Source: Candidatus Kinetoplastibacterium sorsogonicusi (lineage in GTDB: Bacteria > Pseudomonadota > Gammaproteobacteria > Burkholderiales > Burkholderiaceae_B). Taken from it: a DNA stretch of 64,000 bases. Location: positions 269,501 through 333,500 of the forward strand of contig NZ_CP025628.1 of NCBI RefSeq assembly GCF_003072465.1. Reading direction: 5' to 3'. Below are positions 47,004-56,602 of the stretch, piece by piece. The notes below the pieces were generated by a model. The model did no database searches. It saw only the letters and a list, made by a program, of their open reading frames with translations, and was not told the origin of the DNA. The translations under genes and the position numbers were made by a program. Every line of letters begins with the position of its first letter. The first letter of the stretch is position 1.

Positions 47004-47204
47004 ATGTTTAATCAGTAAAAATTAGTTATATATTTATATAAACACTACAATCTTAAAAGAAAAAATATTTTTATATTTTGTAGTAAACTATTTTTTTAAA
47101 TAAATTCAAAAGTAATTATTTAAAATTTTTCTATAAAATTCCTCCTCCATAAAATTTTAATTATATAAAATAAAAGATAATAATCATTATATTGTTATAT
47201 TTAT

Positions 47205-48026
47205 TTATAATAAGGAGCTAAATGTTATATTTTTATTACTAGAAATAAAATTAGGAATTTTCGGCATATTAGCTGAAATTGTTAAAACTTCACATCCAGA
47301 ATCTTTTACTAATATTGCATGTTCCCATTGTGCTGATAAACTTCTATCTTTTGTAATAACAGTCCAACCATCATTTAAGTGACTAATTTCTTTTTTACCA
47401 GCATTAATCATAGGTTCTATAGTAAATAATAATCCAGTAAAAATTTTCATTTGAGTTTTAGGTGTACCATAATGTAATACTTGTGGTTCTTCATGGAAAT
47501 TTTTGCCTAAACCATGACCACAAAATTCTCTAACTACTGAAAAACCAGATTTTTCTGCATGTTGTTGAATTGCGTGTCCTATATCACCAAGATAAGCACC
47601 ATTTTTTACTTTTTCAATACCTTTCCACATACATTCATAAGAGATCATTGATAAATGTTTTGCCAAAATTGATACTTCACCAACATAAAACATACGACTA
47701 GTATCGCCAAACCATCCATTTTTAATAATAGTTACATCTATATTAAGTATATCACCTTTTTTCAATTTTTTATTACTTGGTATACCATGGCATACTTGAT
47801 GATTAATAGAAGTACATATAGAACTAGGAAATGGTGGATTTCCATAACCAATAGTTGCAGATTTTGCTTTTAATGTTTCTGTTATATATTCTAAGCATAA
47901 TTTATCTAATTCTGCAGTAGTGATTCCTTCTTGAACATAAGGAGTTATAAAATCTAAAACTTTTGCTGCTCCTTGGCAAGCTAGCCTCATATCATCTAAG
48001 TCAGATTGATTTTTGATAATAGTCAT
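47205..48026 (-). CDS. map: Methionine aminopeptidase type I
   Basis: Map removes the N-terminal Met of new proteins. The 273-residue enzyme has the two-metal ligands: Asp in LNIDVTIIKNGWFGDTSRMF (two aspartates), His in GHGLGKNFHEEPQVLH, Glu in FTIEPMINAG and Glu in QWEHAILV. It is divergent from rpsB, the conserved map/rpsB arrangement. The downstream glnD of many betaproteobacteria is not present; marC follows after 201 bases. Confidence 0.96.
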   Translation of the reverse strand: MTIIKNQSDLDDMRLACQGAAKVLDFITPYVQEGITTAELDKLCLEYITETLKAKSATIGYGNPPFPSSICTSINHQVCHGIPSNKKLKKGDILNIDVTIIKNGWFGDTSRMFYVGEVSILAKHLSMISYECMWKGIEKVKNGAYLGDIGHAIQQHAEKSGFSVVREFCGHGLGKNFHEEPQVLHYGTPKTQMKIFTGLLFTIEPMINAGKKEISHLNDGWTVITKDRSLSAQWEHAILVKDSGCEVLTISANMPKIPNFISSNKNITFSSLL

Positions 48027-48209
48027 TTTAATTTATTAAAAACTTAAGTAGTTAAAAGATAATAAAAATAGTAAAATAATAATTAATATGTTTTTATTAT
48101 TCTAATAATATTCATTATATCAATACTCCATTATGGATGTATATAAAAAAGATTATTAGAAATAATATAATATATTTGATAGTCATTTATATTTAATAAT
48201 AAAAAAACA

Positions 48210-48273
48210 ATAGCACAAAATCAAGGGTGTTGAGAGTTCAATGCTAAAGTGCTATAAGTTATAACCCTTGGAG
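48210..48273 (+). promoter_or_regulatory. Pseudoknot-like rpsB leader, probable S2 autoregulatory element
   Basis: Two helices can form in interleaved order: ATAGCAC (48210-48216) with GTGCTAT (48249-48255), and CAAGGGT (48222-48228) with ACCCTTG (48264-48270). Each is a perfect 7-bp match, and the order A-B-A'-B' is a pseudoknot. The last strand abuts the GGAG Shine-Dalgarno sequence at 48270-48273, 7 bases before rpsB. In E. coli the rpsB leader is a known target of S2 repression, and this element fits that role. A TATAAT hexamer at 48166-48171 could be the promoter -10. Confidence 0.6.
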
Positions 48274-48280
48274 AATCATT

Positions 48281-49015
48281 ATGTCATTAATGAAAGAAAT
48301 GCTAAATGCAGGTGTACATTTTGGACATCAAACTAGATATTGGAATCCTAAGATGGCTCCTTACATATTTGGACATCGCAATAAAATTCATATTATCAAT
48401 CTAGAAAAAACTGTTGAAAAATATATAGAAGCTAATAATTTTGTTAAAAGATTGATATCAGAGAATGGTAATATTCTATTTGTTGGTACTAAAAGAGCAG
48501 CAAGGGAAATTATATCACAAGAAGCAGTACGTTGTGGCATGCCTTATGTTTATTCTCGTTGGTTAGGTGGAACATTAACTAATTTCAAAACAGTAAAAAC
48601 TTCTGTTAAAAAACTAAAAAAAATGGAATCACTTGTATCAGATGGTTCTATTAATAAAATGATTAAAAAAGAAGGATTATTATTTCAACGTGAATTAGAT
48701 AGATTAAATAAATCTATTGGTGGCATTAAAGATATGTCTAATTTACCTGATGCACTTTTTATAGTAGATGTTGGATATCATAAAATTGCAGTAGCAGAAG
48801 CTAAAGAATTAGGTATTCCTGTAATAGGAATTGTAGATACCAATCATTCTCCTGATAATATAGATTATATAATACCTGGAAATGATGATTCTACTAAAGC
48901 AATTTCTTTATATGTAAAAGGTATTGCTGATTCAATTATTCATGCTAAAGAACAAAAATTAAATAATATGTTAGAAAAAATAGATAATAATGCAGAATTT
49001 ATAGAGTTTAAATAA
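48281..49015 (+). CDS. rpsB: 30S ribosomal protein S2
   Basis: S2 is a late-assembly protein of the small subunit. The 244-residue sequence opens [25 protein letters not shown] in pieces typical of the family, with [12 protein letters not shown] near 105 and [23 protein letters not shown] near 165. It starts the translation and envelope block rpsB-tsf-pyrH-frr-uppS-cdsA-dxr-bamA-skp. Confidence 0.97.
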   Translation: MSLMKEMLNAGVHFGHQTRYWNPKMAPYIFGHRNKIHIINLEKTVEKYIEANNFVKRLISENGNILFVGTKRAAREIISQEAVRCGMPYVYSRWLGGTLTNFKTVKTSVKKLKKMESLVSDGSINKMIKKEGLLFQRELDRLNKSIGGIKDMSNLPDALFIVDVGYHKIAVAEAKELGIPVIGIVDTNHSPDNIDYIIPGNDDSTKAISLYVKGIADSIIHAKEQKLNNMLEKIDNNAEFIEFK

Positions 49016-49046
49016 TATTTTTTATAAAAATGGAGTTTTAAAATCA

Positions 49047-49931
49047 ATGATACAAATAAGTGCTGTAATGGTTAAGCAACTGAGAGAAAAAACAGATGCT
49101 CCTATGATGGAATGTAAAAAAGCATTAAGTGAAGCAAATGGTAATATGATCAAAGCTGAAGAAATTTTAAGAATCAAACTAGGATTAAAAGCTAGTAAAA
49201 CAGCTTCTAGATTAGCAACAGAAGGACTAATAGGCTATTATATTTCAAATGACAATAAAGTAGGTGTATTAGTAGAAATAAATTGTGAAACAGATTTTGT
49301 TACAAAAAATGATGAATTTATTTCTTTTACAAATAAGATTGCTCAAATTATTGCTATTCATAATCCAAATAATATTGATGAATTATCAAAAATGAAAATT
49401 TCTGATAATTTATCAGTAAATGATATGAGATTGAATTTAATTGCTAAAATAGGAGAAAATATATCTATCAGACGCTTTAATAGAATGGAGACTAATAACC
49501 AAATAATAGGTTATGTACATAACAGTAGGTTAGGTGCATTAGTTACATTTGATGGTGATATTAATGTAGCTAAAGATATTGCTATGCATATAGTAGCTAA
49601 TAAACCTAAAGCTTTAGATATTAAAGATGTTAATAGTGAAGATGTAGAATTTGAAAGAACTATTGCTGAAAAAAAAGCCAAGGATTCTGGCAAGCCTGTA
49701 GAAATTATTAAAAAAATTATTGATGGTTCAATAAACAAATTTTTAAAAGAGATTACATTATTAAATCAAGCATTTATTAAAGATGAAAATGTAAGCGTAA
49801 AATTATTTTTACAAACACATAATACTAAAATATATAATTTTAGTTTATATATTGTTGGTGATGGATTTGAAAAAAAAGAAAATAATTTTGCAGATGAAGT
49901 AGCTTTAACAGTAGCAAATATTAAAAAATAA
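49047..49931 (+). CDS. tsf: Elongation factor Ts
   Basis: EF-Ts exchanges GDP for GTP on EF-Tu. The 294-residue protein has the UBA-like N-terminal domain (VKQLREKTDAPMMECKKALSEANG), the LVEINCETDFV(T/A)KND core motif near 75-90 and the conserved AMHIVANKP near 180. GGAG lies before the ATG. It follows rpsB by 31 bases, as nearly everywhere in bacteria. Confidence 0.97.
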   Translation: MIQISAVMVKQLREKTDAPMMECKKALSEANGNMIKAEEILRIKLGLKASKTASRLATEGLIGYYISNDNKVGVLVEINCETDFVTKNDEFISFTNKIAQIIAIHNPNNIDELSKMKISDNLSVNDMRLNLIAKIGENISIRRFNRMETNNQIIGYVHNSRLGALVTFDGDINVAKDIAMHIVANKPKALDIKDVNSEDVEFERTIAEKKAKDSGKPVEIIKKIIDGSINKFLKEITLLNQAFIKDENVSVKLFLQTHNTKIYNFSLYIVGDGFEKKENNFADEVALTVANIKK

Positions 49932-49998
49932 AAAATTGTATAGCAAATAAATTTTTAGAGTAGCTATTTTTATTACATATATAATGTGAATATTATTT

Positions 49999-50715
49999 AT
50001 GAACAATCGAACATATGAAAGAGTTTTATTAAAATTATCAGGTGAATCTTTAATGGGAGAAGATTCTTTTGGTATAAATCGCTCTAGTATTATAAGAATT
50101 ACTGATGAAATTACCAAAGTAATGTCTTTGGGTATTTCTTTAGCTATAGTTATAGGTGGTGGTAATATTTTTCGAGGTGTTGCTCCTGGAGCTCAAGGTA
50201 TGGACAGAGCAACAGCAGATTATATGGGTATGATGGCTACTGTAATGAATGCTTTAGCATTAAAAGATGCACTTAAATATAGCGGTATTGATGTTCGTGT
50301 ACAATCAGCTCTAAATATAGAACAAATAGTCGAACCTTATATTAGACCAAAAGCATTACGTTATCTAGATGAAGGTAAATTAGTAATATTTGCTGCTGGT
50401 ACTGGAAACCCTTTTTTTACTACAGATACTGCTGCAGCATTAAGAGCTGCTGAAATTGGTGCTGAAGTTGTAATTAAAGCTACTAAAGTTGATGGTATAT
50501 ATAATACAGATCCTATAAAAGATGTAAACGCAATACGTTATTCACATATAAGTTTTGATGAAGCAATAGTACGGCAAATTGCCGTTATGGATGCAACAGC
50601 TTTTGCTTTGTGCAGAGATCAAAAAATACCAATCAAAGTTTTTTCTATAAATAAAGCTAATGCTCTTTTAAGAGTTATTACTGGAAAAGATGAAGGCACT
50701 TTAGTTCATATTTAA
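49999..50715 (+). CDS. pyrH: Uridylate kinase
   Basis: PyrH phosphorylates UMP to UDP and is an amino-acid-kinase-fold hexamer. The 238-residue protein shows KLSGESLMG near the start, [10 protein letters not shown] near 50, the [15 protein letters not shown] helix, [20 protein letters not shown] near 130 and [13 protein letters not shown] would be supplied by the PyrF encoded at the left of the window. Confidence 0.97.
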   Translation: MNNRTYERVLLKLSGESLMGEDSFGINRSSIIRITDEITKVMSLGISLAIVIGGGNIFRGVAPGAQGMDRATADYMGMMATVMNALALKDALKYSGIDVRVQSALNIEQIVEPYIRPKALRYLDEGKLVIFAAGTGNPFFTTDTAAALRAAEIGAEVVIKATKVDGIYNTDPIKDVNAIRYSHISFDEAIVRQIAVMDATAFALCRDQKIPIKVFSINKANALLRVITGKDEGTLVHI

Positions 50716-50735
50716 TAAAATTAATAAGGAAACCT

Positions 50736-51296
50736 ATGCTTATAAATGAACTGTATAAATCCACTAATGAACGTATGTTAAAATCTATAGAAAATTTAAA
50801 TATAAATTTAATGAAAATTAGAACAGGAAGAGCACATGTTGGAATTTTAGATCATATTAATGTATCATATTACGGATCTAATGTACCAATAAAACAATTA
50901 GCTAGTCTTAATCTTCTTGATTCTAGAACTATAGCAATACAGCCATATGAAAAGAATATTTTATCTACTATAGAAAAATCTATTAGAGAATCTGATTTAG
51001 GTGTTAATCCCATAAATTTAGGTAATATGATAAAAGTACCTATGCCTAGCTTGACTGAGGAACGTAGACGAGATTTAGTAAAATTAGTTAAAATAGAAGC
51101 TGAAGATACTAAAATATCAATTAGAAATTTACGTAGAAATGCTAATGAGTCTTTAAAAAAATATTTAAAAGATAAACTTATTTCAGAAGATGAAGAAAGA
51201 AGATCTCAAGAAGATATACAAAAATTAACTAATAATCATATATCTGAAGTAGATAAAATAATCATAAAAAAAGAACGTGAAATAATGACTATATAG
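50736..51296 (+). CDS. frr: Ribosome recycling factor
   Basis: RRF with EF-G splits terminated ribosomes. The 186-residue length is standard, with KIRTGRAHVGILDHI near 27, the domain II DSRTIAIQPYEK region and the C-terminal LTEERRRDLVKLVK helix. AAGGAAA lies before the ATG. A perfect 28-bp palindrome spans its stop codon. Confidence 0.97.
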   Translation: MLINELYKSTNERMLKSIENLNINLMKIRTGRAHVGILDHINVSYYGSNVPIKQLASLNLLDSRTIAIQPYEKNILSTIEKSIRESDLGVNPINLGNMIKVPMPSLTEERRRDLVKLVKIEAEDTKISIRNLRRNANESLKKYLKDKLISEDEERRSQEDIQKLTNNHISEVDKIIIKKEREIMTI

Positions 51297-51306
51297 TCAT
51301 TATTTC
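51279..51306 (+). terminator. 28-bp perfect palindrome over the frr stop codon
   Basis: Positions 51279-51292 and 51293-51306 are exact reverse complements (GAAATAATGACTAT and complement), folding into a stem that includes the frr stop codon, followed by TTTA. It may be a terminator or attenuator separating rpsB-tsf-pyrH-frr from uppS, or an mRNA end-protecting stem. Confidence 0.6.
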
Positions 51307-51349
51307 TTTATATATTGATATCTATTTATTAGATATAGCTTAATTTCTT

Positions 51350-52120
51350 ATGCATTCTGATATTAAAAAAAATAAAATTTTTCCTGATAAGAGTATTCCA
51401 AAACATTTAGCGATAATTATGGATGGTAATGGGAGATGGGCTTTAAAAAAATCTCTGTCTAGACATTCAGGACATTTAGAAGGTGTACATACTGTTCATA
51501 AAATTATAAAAGATTGCTTACATTACAAAGTAAAATATCTTACACTATTTGCTTTTAGTTCTGAAAATTGGCGACGTCCTATAGAAGAAATTACTAATTT
51601 AATAACAATTTTTATCAATGTATTAAAAGCAGAAATGGATAGAATCACTGATAGTGGTATATGTTTTAATGTTATAGGTAATCTATCAGTACTTGATATT
51701 AATTTAAGAAAATTAATTTTAGAAGCAACTAATAAAACATTGAATAATAAAAAATTATATTTGACTTTAGCTATAAATTATGGTGGTAGATGGGATATAT
51801 TACAAGCTATAAAATCAATGTTATCTAATAATAAAGATATTCATAAAAATATGGATATTATAGATGAAAAGTTTTTTTCTAATTATTTATCTATGTCTTG
51901 GGCACCAGACCCTGATCTTATTATTAGAACTGGTGGAGAGCAAAGAATATCTAATTTTTTAATTTGGAATTTAGCTTATACTGAAATTTATTTTACTAAT
52001 AAATTTTGGCCAGAATTTAATTCTATTGATTTAGAATTAGCCTTAAATTGGTATAGTACAAGAGAAAGGCGCTTTGGAGGACTAAATGTCAATAAAAATA
52101 AAATATTGAAAGTGCAATAA
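51350..52120 (+). CDS. uppS: Undecaprenyl diphosphate synthase
   Basis: UppS makes the C55 carrier lipid for peptidoglycan and other surface polymers. The 256-residue cis-prenyltransferase has the IMDGNGRWA motif near 25 with the catalytic Asp, FAFSSENWRRP near 75, and the closing PDLIIRTGGEQRISNFL and FTNKFWPEF segments. Its retention with murJ argues for continued peptidoglycan synthesis. cdsA follows after 2 bases. Confidence 0.97.
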   Translation: MHSDIKKNKIFPDKSIPKHLAIIMDGNGRWALKKSLSRHSGHLEGVHTVHKIIKDCLHYKVKYLTLFAFSSENWRRPIEEITNLITIFINVLKAEMDRITDSGICFNVIGNLSVLDINLRKLILEATNKTLNNKKLYLTLAINYGGRWDILQAIKSMLSNNKDIHKNMDIIDEKFFSNYLSMSWAPDPDLIIRTGGEQRISNFLIWNLAYTEIYFTNKFWPEFNSIDLELALNWYSTRERRFGGLNVNKNKILKVQ

Positions 52121-52122
52121 AA

Positions 52123-52956
52123 ATGTTAATAAACAGAATTTTAACTTCTATTATGTTAGTTTTAGTGTTATTGATATCTTTCAAAAATTATTATTTTTTT
52201 GCTATATTACTGACATTGACTTTTTCATTATTATTAATAGAATGGCTTTCTCTTACTATATATAACAATCATAATTATGATATACATATTTTTATAATTT
52301 CAATTTTACTAATGTTTTATATATTTTATTGCTTTGAAAAAAATAATATATTAGTCCCATTAATTTATAATTTTGTTATTCCTTTAGTAGTTTTAATATG
52401 GTTATTCATTATAACTCCTTATATTTTATATATTATAATTAGTAAAAAAAAATATAAATTGAATTTATTTTGGTCATTTTTTGCATTACCAGCTTGTGTA
52501 TCTGCATGGTTTTCTATAATTTATTTTTATCAACAATTTGGTGGATTTTTTATTGTTACATTATTTTCTGTAGTTTGGAGTGTCGATATTTTAGCTTATT
52601 TTATAGGTAAGTTATTTGGTGGATATAATATAACATATAATATTAGCCCGAATAAAACCATATCAGGATATATTTCAGGTATTTTAGGATCTATAATATG
52701 TATATATATACATACTTTTTTTAATGGAAGTTTTGGTTTTTTTCTATTTGAAAAATATAGCTTAAAAATTACTTTAATAATTGCTGTATTTTTAGGATTT
52801 ATTTCTATTATTGGGGATTTATTTGAATCTTTATTAAAAAGATGTAAAGATTGTAAAGATTCAGGTAAATTATTACCAGGTCATGGTGGAATATATGATC
52901 GTTTAGATTCTATATTACCTATTGCTCCAATAGCAATAATATTATGTGGAGTATAA
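52123..52956 (+). CDS. cdsA: Phosphatidate cytidylyltransferase
   Basis: CdsA makes CDP-diacylglycerol, the precursor of all phospholipids here, including the phosphatidylglycerol finished by PgpA. The 277-residue integral membrane protein has about eight hydrophobic segments and the C-terminal signature GDLFESLLKRCKDCKDSGKLLPGHGGIYDRLDS. The N-terminal half is variable and Ile/Phe-rich, as expected from AT bias. Confidence 0.95.
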   Translation: MLINRILTSIMLVLVLLISFKNYYFFAILLTLTFSLLLIEWLSLTIYNNHNYDIHIFIISILLMFYIFYCFEKNNILVPLIYNFVIPLVVLIWLFIITPYILYIIISKKKYKLNLFWSFFALPACVSAWFSIIYFYQQFGGFFIVTLFSVVWSVDILAYFIGKLFGGYNITYNISPNKTISGYISGILGSIICIYIHTFFNGSFGFFLFEKYSLKITLIIAVFLGFISIIGDLFESLLKRCKDCKDSGKLLPGHGGIYDRLDSILPIAPIAIILCGV

Positions 52957-52958
52957 TA

Positions 52959-54188
52959 TTGAAAAATATAAAAAATGTTGTGATTTTAGGTTCTACAGGT
53001 TCAATTGGTAGTAATACTTTAGATGTTATTAATGATCATCCTGATAAATTAAATTTATTTTGTATAAGTGGATTTTCTAATATAGATAAATTGGCATATC
53101 AATCAATTAAATATAAATCTGAATTTGTAATAGTACCAGACCAAAAATCATATAAATATTTTTCTGAATATTGTAAAAATAAATATGGTTTTATTTTTTC
53201 TAAAATACTTATAGGTAATCAAGCACTAATTGATATAGTAAGTGATAGTTATTGTGATATAGTTGTATCGGCTATCGTTGGTTTAGCTGGATTATCATCT
53301 ACTCTTGCAGCAGCTAATGCTGGAAAAAAAATATTATTAGCTAATAAAGAATCTTTAGTAGCTGCTGGTCATTTATTTATGAACTCCATTTCAATTCATA
53401 AAGCAGAAATTATTCCTATAGATAGTGAACATAATGCTATTTTTCAATGTCTTAATTATTCTAGCAAATATAATAAAAATAATAATAATGTAAAATATAT
53501 AAATAAACTATGGCTTACAGCATCTGGAGGGCCATTTAGATTATATACTACTCATCAATTGCAAAATGTTACAGCAGAAGATACTTGTAAACATCCTACT
53601 TGGAAGATGGGAAAAAAAATTTCGGTTGATTCTGCTACGTTATTTAATAAATGCTTAGAAATTATAGAATCATATTGGTTATTTAATATAGATTATAATA
53701 ATATAGATGTATTAGTACATCCTCAAAGTATTGTACATGCAATTGTAGAATATATTGATGGTTCTTCTTTAGCTCAATTAAGTAATCCTGATATGAGGAT
53801 TCCAATATCATATGCTTTAGGATTTCCAGAAAGAATACATAATAAAGCATTTCATTTAGATTTAAGCAAAGTTAAAAATTTAGAATTTTATAAACCAGAT
53901 ATTATTAAGTTTCCTTGCTTATCTTTATATAAAACTGTTTTAAATATTGGTCAAGGAGGTTGTGTAGCAATGAATGCTGCTAATGAAATAGCAGTAAATT
54001 GGTTTTTGAAAAATACAATAAAATTTACTTCTATATATTTAGTAATAATAGAAGCTATAAATTGGTACATAATTAATATAAATAAATTTTCCAAAGATTG
54101 TTCTAATTTAGATGAAATTTTGCTAATTGATAATGAAATTCGTAAATTTACAGAATCATTTATATCTAAAAATATTAATAAACTTTAA
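52959..54188 (+). CDS. dxr: 1-deoxy-D-xylulose 5-phosphate reductoisomerase
   Basis: Dxr is the committed step of the MEP isoprenoid pathway, feeding UppS and ubiquinone. The protein has the NADPH site VVILGSTGSIGSNTLDVI at the start, LLANKESLVAAG near 128, PIDSEHNAIFQ near 150, and TASGGPFR...HPTWKMGKKISVDSATL. I chose TTG at 52959 because GGAG lies 7 bases before it. An in-frame ATG at 52944 would overlap cdsA by 13 bases and lacks a Shine-Dalgarno sequence. The length is then 409 residues. It runs straight into bamA; rseP, normally between, is missing. Confidence 0.94.
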   Translation: MKNIKNVVILGSTGSIGSNTLDVINDHPDKLNLFCISGFSNIDKLAYQSIKYKSEFVIVPDQKSYKYFSEYCKNKYGFIFSKILIGNQALIDIVSDSYCDIVVSAIVGLAGLSSTLAAANAGKKILLANKESLVAAGHLFMNSISIHKAEIIPIDSEHNAIFQCLNYSSKYNKNNNNVKYINKLWLTASGGPFRLYTTHQLQNVTAEDTCKHPTWKMGKKISVDSATLFNKCLEIIESYWLFNIDYNNIDVLVHPQSIVHAIVEYIDGSSLAQLSNPDMRIPISYALGFPERIHNKAFHLDLSKVKNLEFYKPDIIKFPCLSLYKTVLNIGQGGCVAMNAANEIAVNWFLKNTIKFTSIYLVIIEAINWYIININKFSKDCSNLDEILLIDNEIRKFTESFISKNINKL

Positions 54189-56554
54189 TGAGTAATAAAT
54201 CGAATTGGAGTTTAAATAGAATGATGTTTTTTATAACTAGATGTTTTATTAGGTTTATAATTTTTATCTTATGTATTTTTTTTGTAACTGAAGTATATTC
54301 ATTAGATAATATTTATATTAAAGATATAAATATATTAGGATTACAAAATATCGATAAAAATGTAATATACAAAAATATTAATTTTTCTAAAAATCAATAT
54401 ATTAAAAAAGAAGATATATCTAAATCAATTAATTTATTATACAAAACTGGATTATTTGATAATATACAATTTGATATTAAAAATAATATCGTTAATATAA
54501 CTCTTGATGAATTTCCAATTATATCTTCTATTTCTTTTAATGGTATAAAAAGTTTTGATATTAATTTAATTAAAAAATCTTTTTCATCTTTTTCAGTTAT
54601 AGAAGGAGAATTTTTGAATCCAAATTTTCTAAAAGAAGCAATATCTTCGTTAAAAACACAGTATATAAATATTGGAAAATATAATACACAGGTTAATATT
54701 GAAATTAAACAGTTAGATACTTTAAAAGTATCTATTAGCATTAATATCTCTGAAGGTAATGTACCCATTATAAAAAATATAAATTTTATAGGAAATCATG
54801 CATTTAGCAATAAAATTTTATTTAATATCATGGAACTAAAAGAAACTAATTGGTTAAGTTGGTATAATCATAATGATAAATTTCAAAAAAATAAATTGAA
54901 TATAGATATTAAAAATTTGTATAAATTTTATTTAAATAGAGGATATTTAGATATATTTATTGAAAAACCGCAAATATTGCTTTCAAATGATTTGAAATAT
55001 GCTTTCATATCTTTAAATATCAATGAAGGTAATATATATAATATTAGCTCTATAAAAATTGAAGAAAATATTAATAATATAGAAAAAAATTTAGATCTAG
55101 AAAATTTATTAAAAATCAAAAAAGGAGATTTATTTTCTATCACTAATATTAATAATAGTATTCAAAATATTAAAGAAAATCTTAACAAAAATGGTTATGC
55201 ATTTGCAGAAGTAAATTTTACAACTAAAAAAAATTATTATAAAAATGAAGTTGAAATTATATTTCATATTAAATTAAATAATCGTATTTACGTCAATCGT
55301 ATTGAAATTAATGGAAATACAATAACTGATGATATTGTTATTAGAAGAGAACTTGATCAATCTGAGTTTTCAATATTTAATCCTAATAATATTTTAAGCT
55401 CTAAAAAACGTTTAAATCGTTTAGGTTTATTTAATAATATTGATTATATTATTACACCAGCTAACAATTTAGAAAATTTTGTAGATATTAATATTGATAT
55501 TAATGAAAAAAATACTGGATCTATTAATTTTGCTATTGGTTATGGAGCTGAAGATAAATTAATAATATCAGGTAATATAAATGAAGCTAATTTATTTGGC
55601 AGTGGAAAAAGTTTATCCATAGATCTAAATACTAGTCAATATAATGGAATAGGAAGTATTTCTTATAAAAACCCATATTTTACACAAAATGGAATTATTC
55701 AAAATTTATCATGTTTTTATAAAACTAATAATACTTGGAGTAATAATAATTACTATATTAAATCTAAGGGCATAAATATAGATTTTAATATTCCTTATGC
55801 AAAATATCAAAATTTATTGATTGGAAGCTATTTAGAAAATGATAAAATTTATTTAACTAATAGATCATCTGATTATTTAAAAAAATATATAAATCAATAT
55901 GGACATATTGTTAATTCTTTGATATTAAATGCTGGATTAAATATTGATACTAGAGATAGTTTAATATTACCAACTTGTGGATATTTTACAAAATTCAATA
56001 TCTACACTTCTACATTAAATCTAAAATATTATCATACTAGTATGCAATTTCAATATTATATTCCATTTAATAATAATAAATACATTTTATATTTAAATAG
56101 CCTTTTAGATTATGGTACTAGTTATAGTGATCTAGATTTTCCTATTATAAAAAATTTTTATGCTGGTGGTATAGGTACTGTGCGTTCATACAGCACTGGA
56201 TCGTTAGGTCCCAGAGATAATAAAACTGGTGAATTTTTAGGTGGAACAAAACGCATAGTAGCTAATGCTCAACTTTATATGCCAGTATCTAAAAAATATT
56301 ATCTTGGTAATGATTTACGTTGGTTTATTTTTGGAGATGCAGGTAAAATATCAGCATATACAGATTTAAAGAATAATTGTGGTAATTTAGAAAATAAAAT
56401 TGAAAATCCATGTGATTTTAAACTTTCATATGGTATTGGTTTTTCTTGGATATCACCTATTGGTTTGATTCAAGTGTCTTATGGTTACCCTATAAATAAG
56501 AAAAAAGGTGATATTATACAAAATTTACAATTTCAAATAGGTACAAATTTTTAA
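54188..56554 (+). CDS. bamA: Outer membrane protein assembly factor BamA
   Basis: BamA inserts beta-barrel proteins into the outer membrane. The 788-residue precursor has a signal peptide (about 1-39, hydrophobic core IIFILCIFFVTEVYS), five POTRA domains (about 40-440) and a 16-strand barrel ending in a C-terminal phenylalanine (QFQIGTNF). The L6 loop motif, VRGF/VRGY in most homologues, reads VRSY at 665-668: the Arg that contacts the barrel is kept but Gly is Ser. The ATG shares one base with the dxr stop. Confidence 0.95.
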   Translation: MSNKSNWSLNRMMFFITRCFIRFIIFILCIFFVTEVYSLDNIYIKDINILGLQNIDKNVIYKNINFSKNQYIKKEDISKSINLLYKTGLFDNIQFDIKNNIVNITLDEFPIISSISFNGIKSFDINLIKKSFSSFSVIEGEFLNPNFLKEAISSLKTQYINIGKYNTQVNIEIKQLDTLKVSISINISEGNVPIIKNINFIGNHAFSNKILFNIMELKETNWLSWYNHNDKFQKNKLNIDIKNLYKFYLNRGYLDIFIEKPQILLSNDLKYAFISLNINEGNIYNISSIKIEENINNIEKNLDLENLLKIKKGDLFSITNINNSIQNIKENLNKNGYAFAEVNFTTKKNYYKNEVEIIFHIKLNNRIYVNRIEINGNTITDDIVIRRELDQSEFSIFNPNNILSSKKRLNRLGLFNNIDYIITPANNLENFVDINIDINEKNTGSINFAIGYGAEDKLIISGNINEANLFGSGKSLSIDLNTSQYNGIGSISYKNPYFTQNGIIQNLSCFYKTNNTWSNNNYYIKSKGINIDFNIPYAKYQNLLIGSYLENDKIYLTNRSSDYLKKYINQYGHIVNSLILNAGLNIDTRDSLILPTCGYFTKFNIYTSTLNLKYYHTSMQFQYYIPFNNNKYILYLNSLLDYGTSYSDLDFPIIKNFYAGGIGTVRSYSTGSLGPRDNKTGEFLGGTKRIVANAQLYMPVSKKYYLGNDLRWFIFGDAGKISAYTDLKNNCGNLENKIENPCDFKLSYGIGFSWISPIGLIQVSYGYPINKKKGDIIQNLQFQIGTNF

Positions 56555-56602
56555 AATTACATCATTAATTTTTATAAATTATTTACTAAAGTAGGATTAA
56601 AA

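Noticed and set aside
49932..49998. Possible terminator between tsf and pyrH (ATAGC/GCTAT)
   Set aside because: A five-base stem with a loop of about 18 bases is too weak to call.
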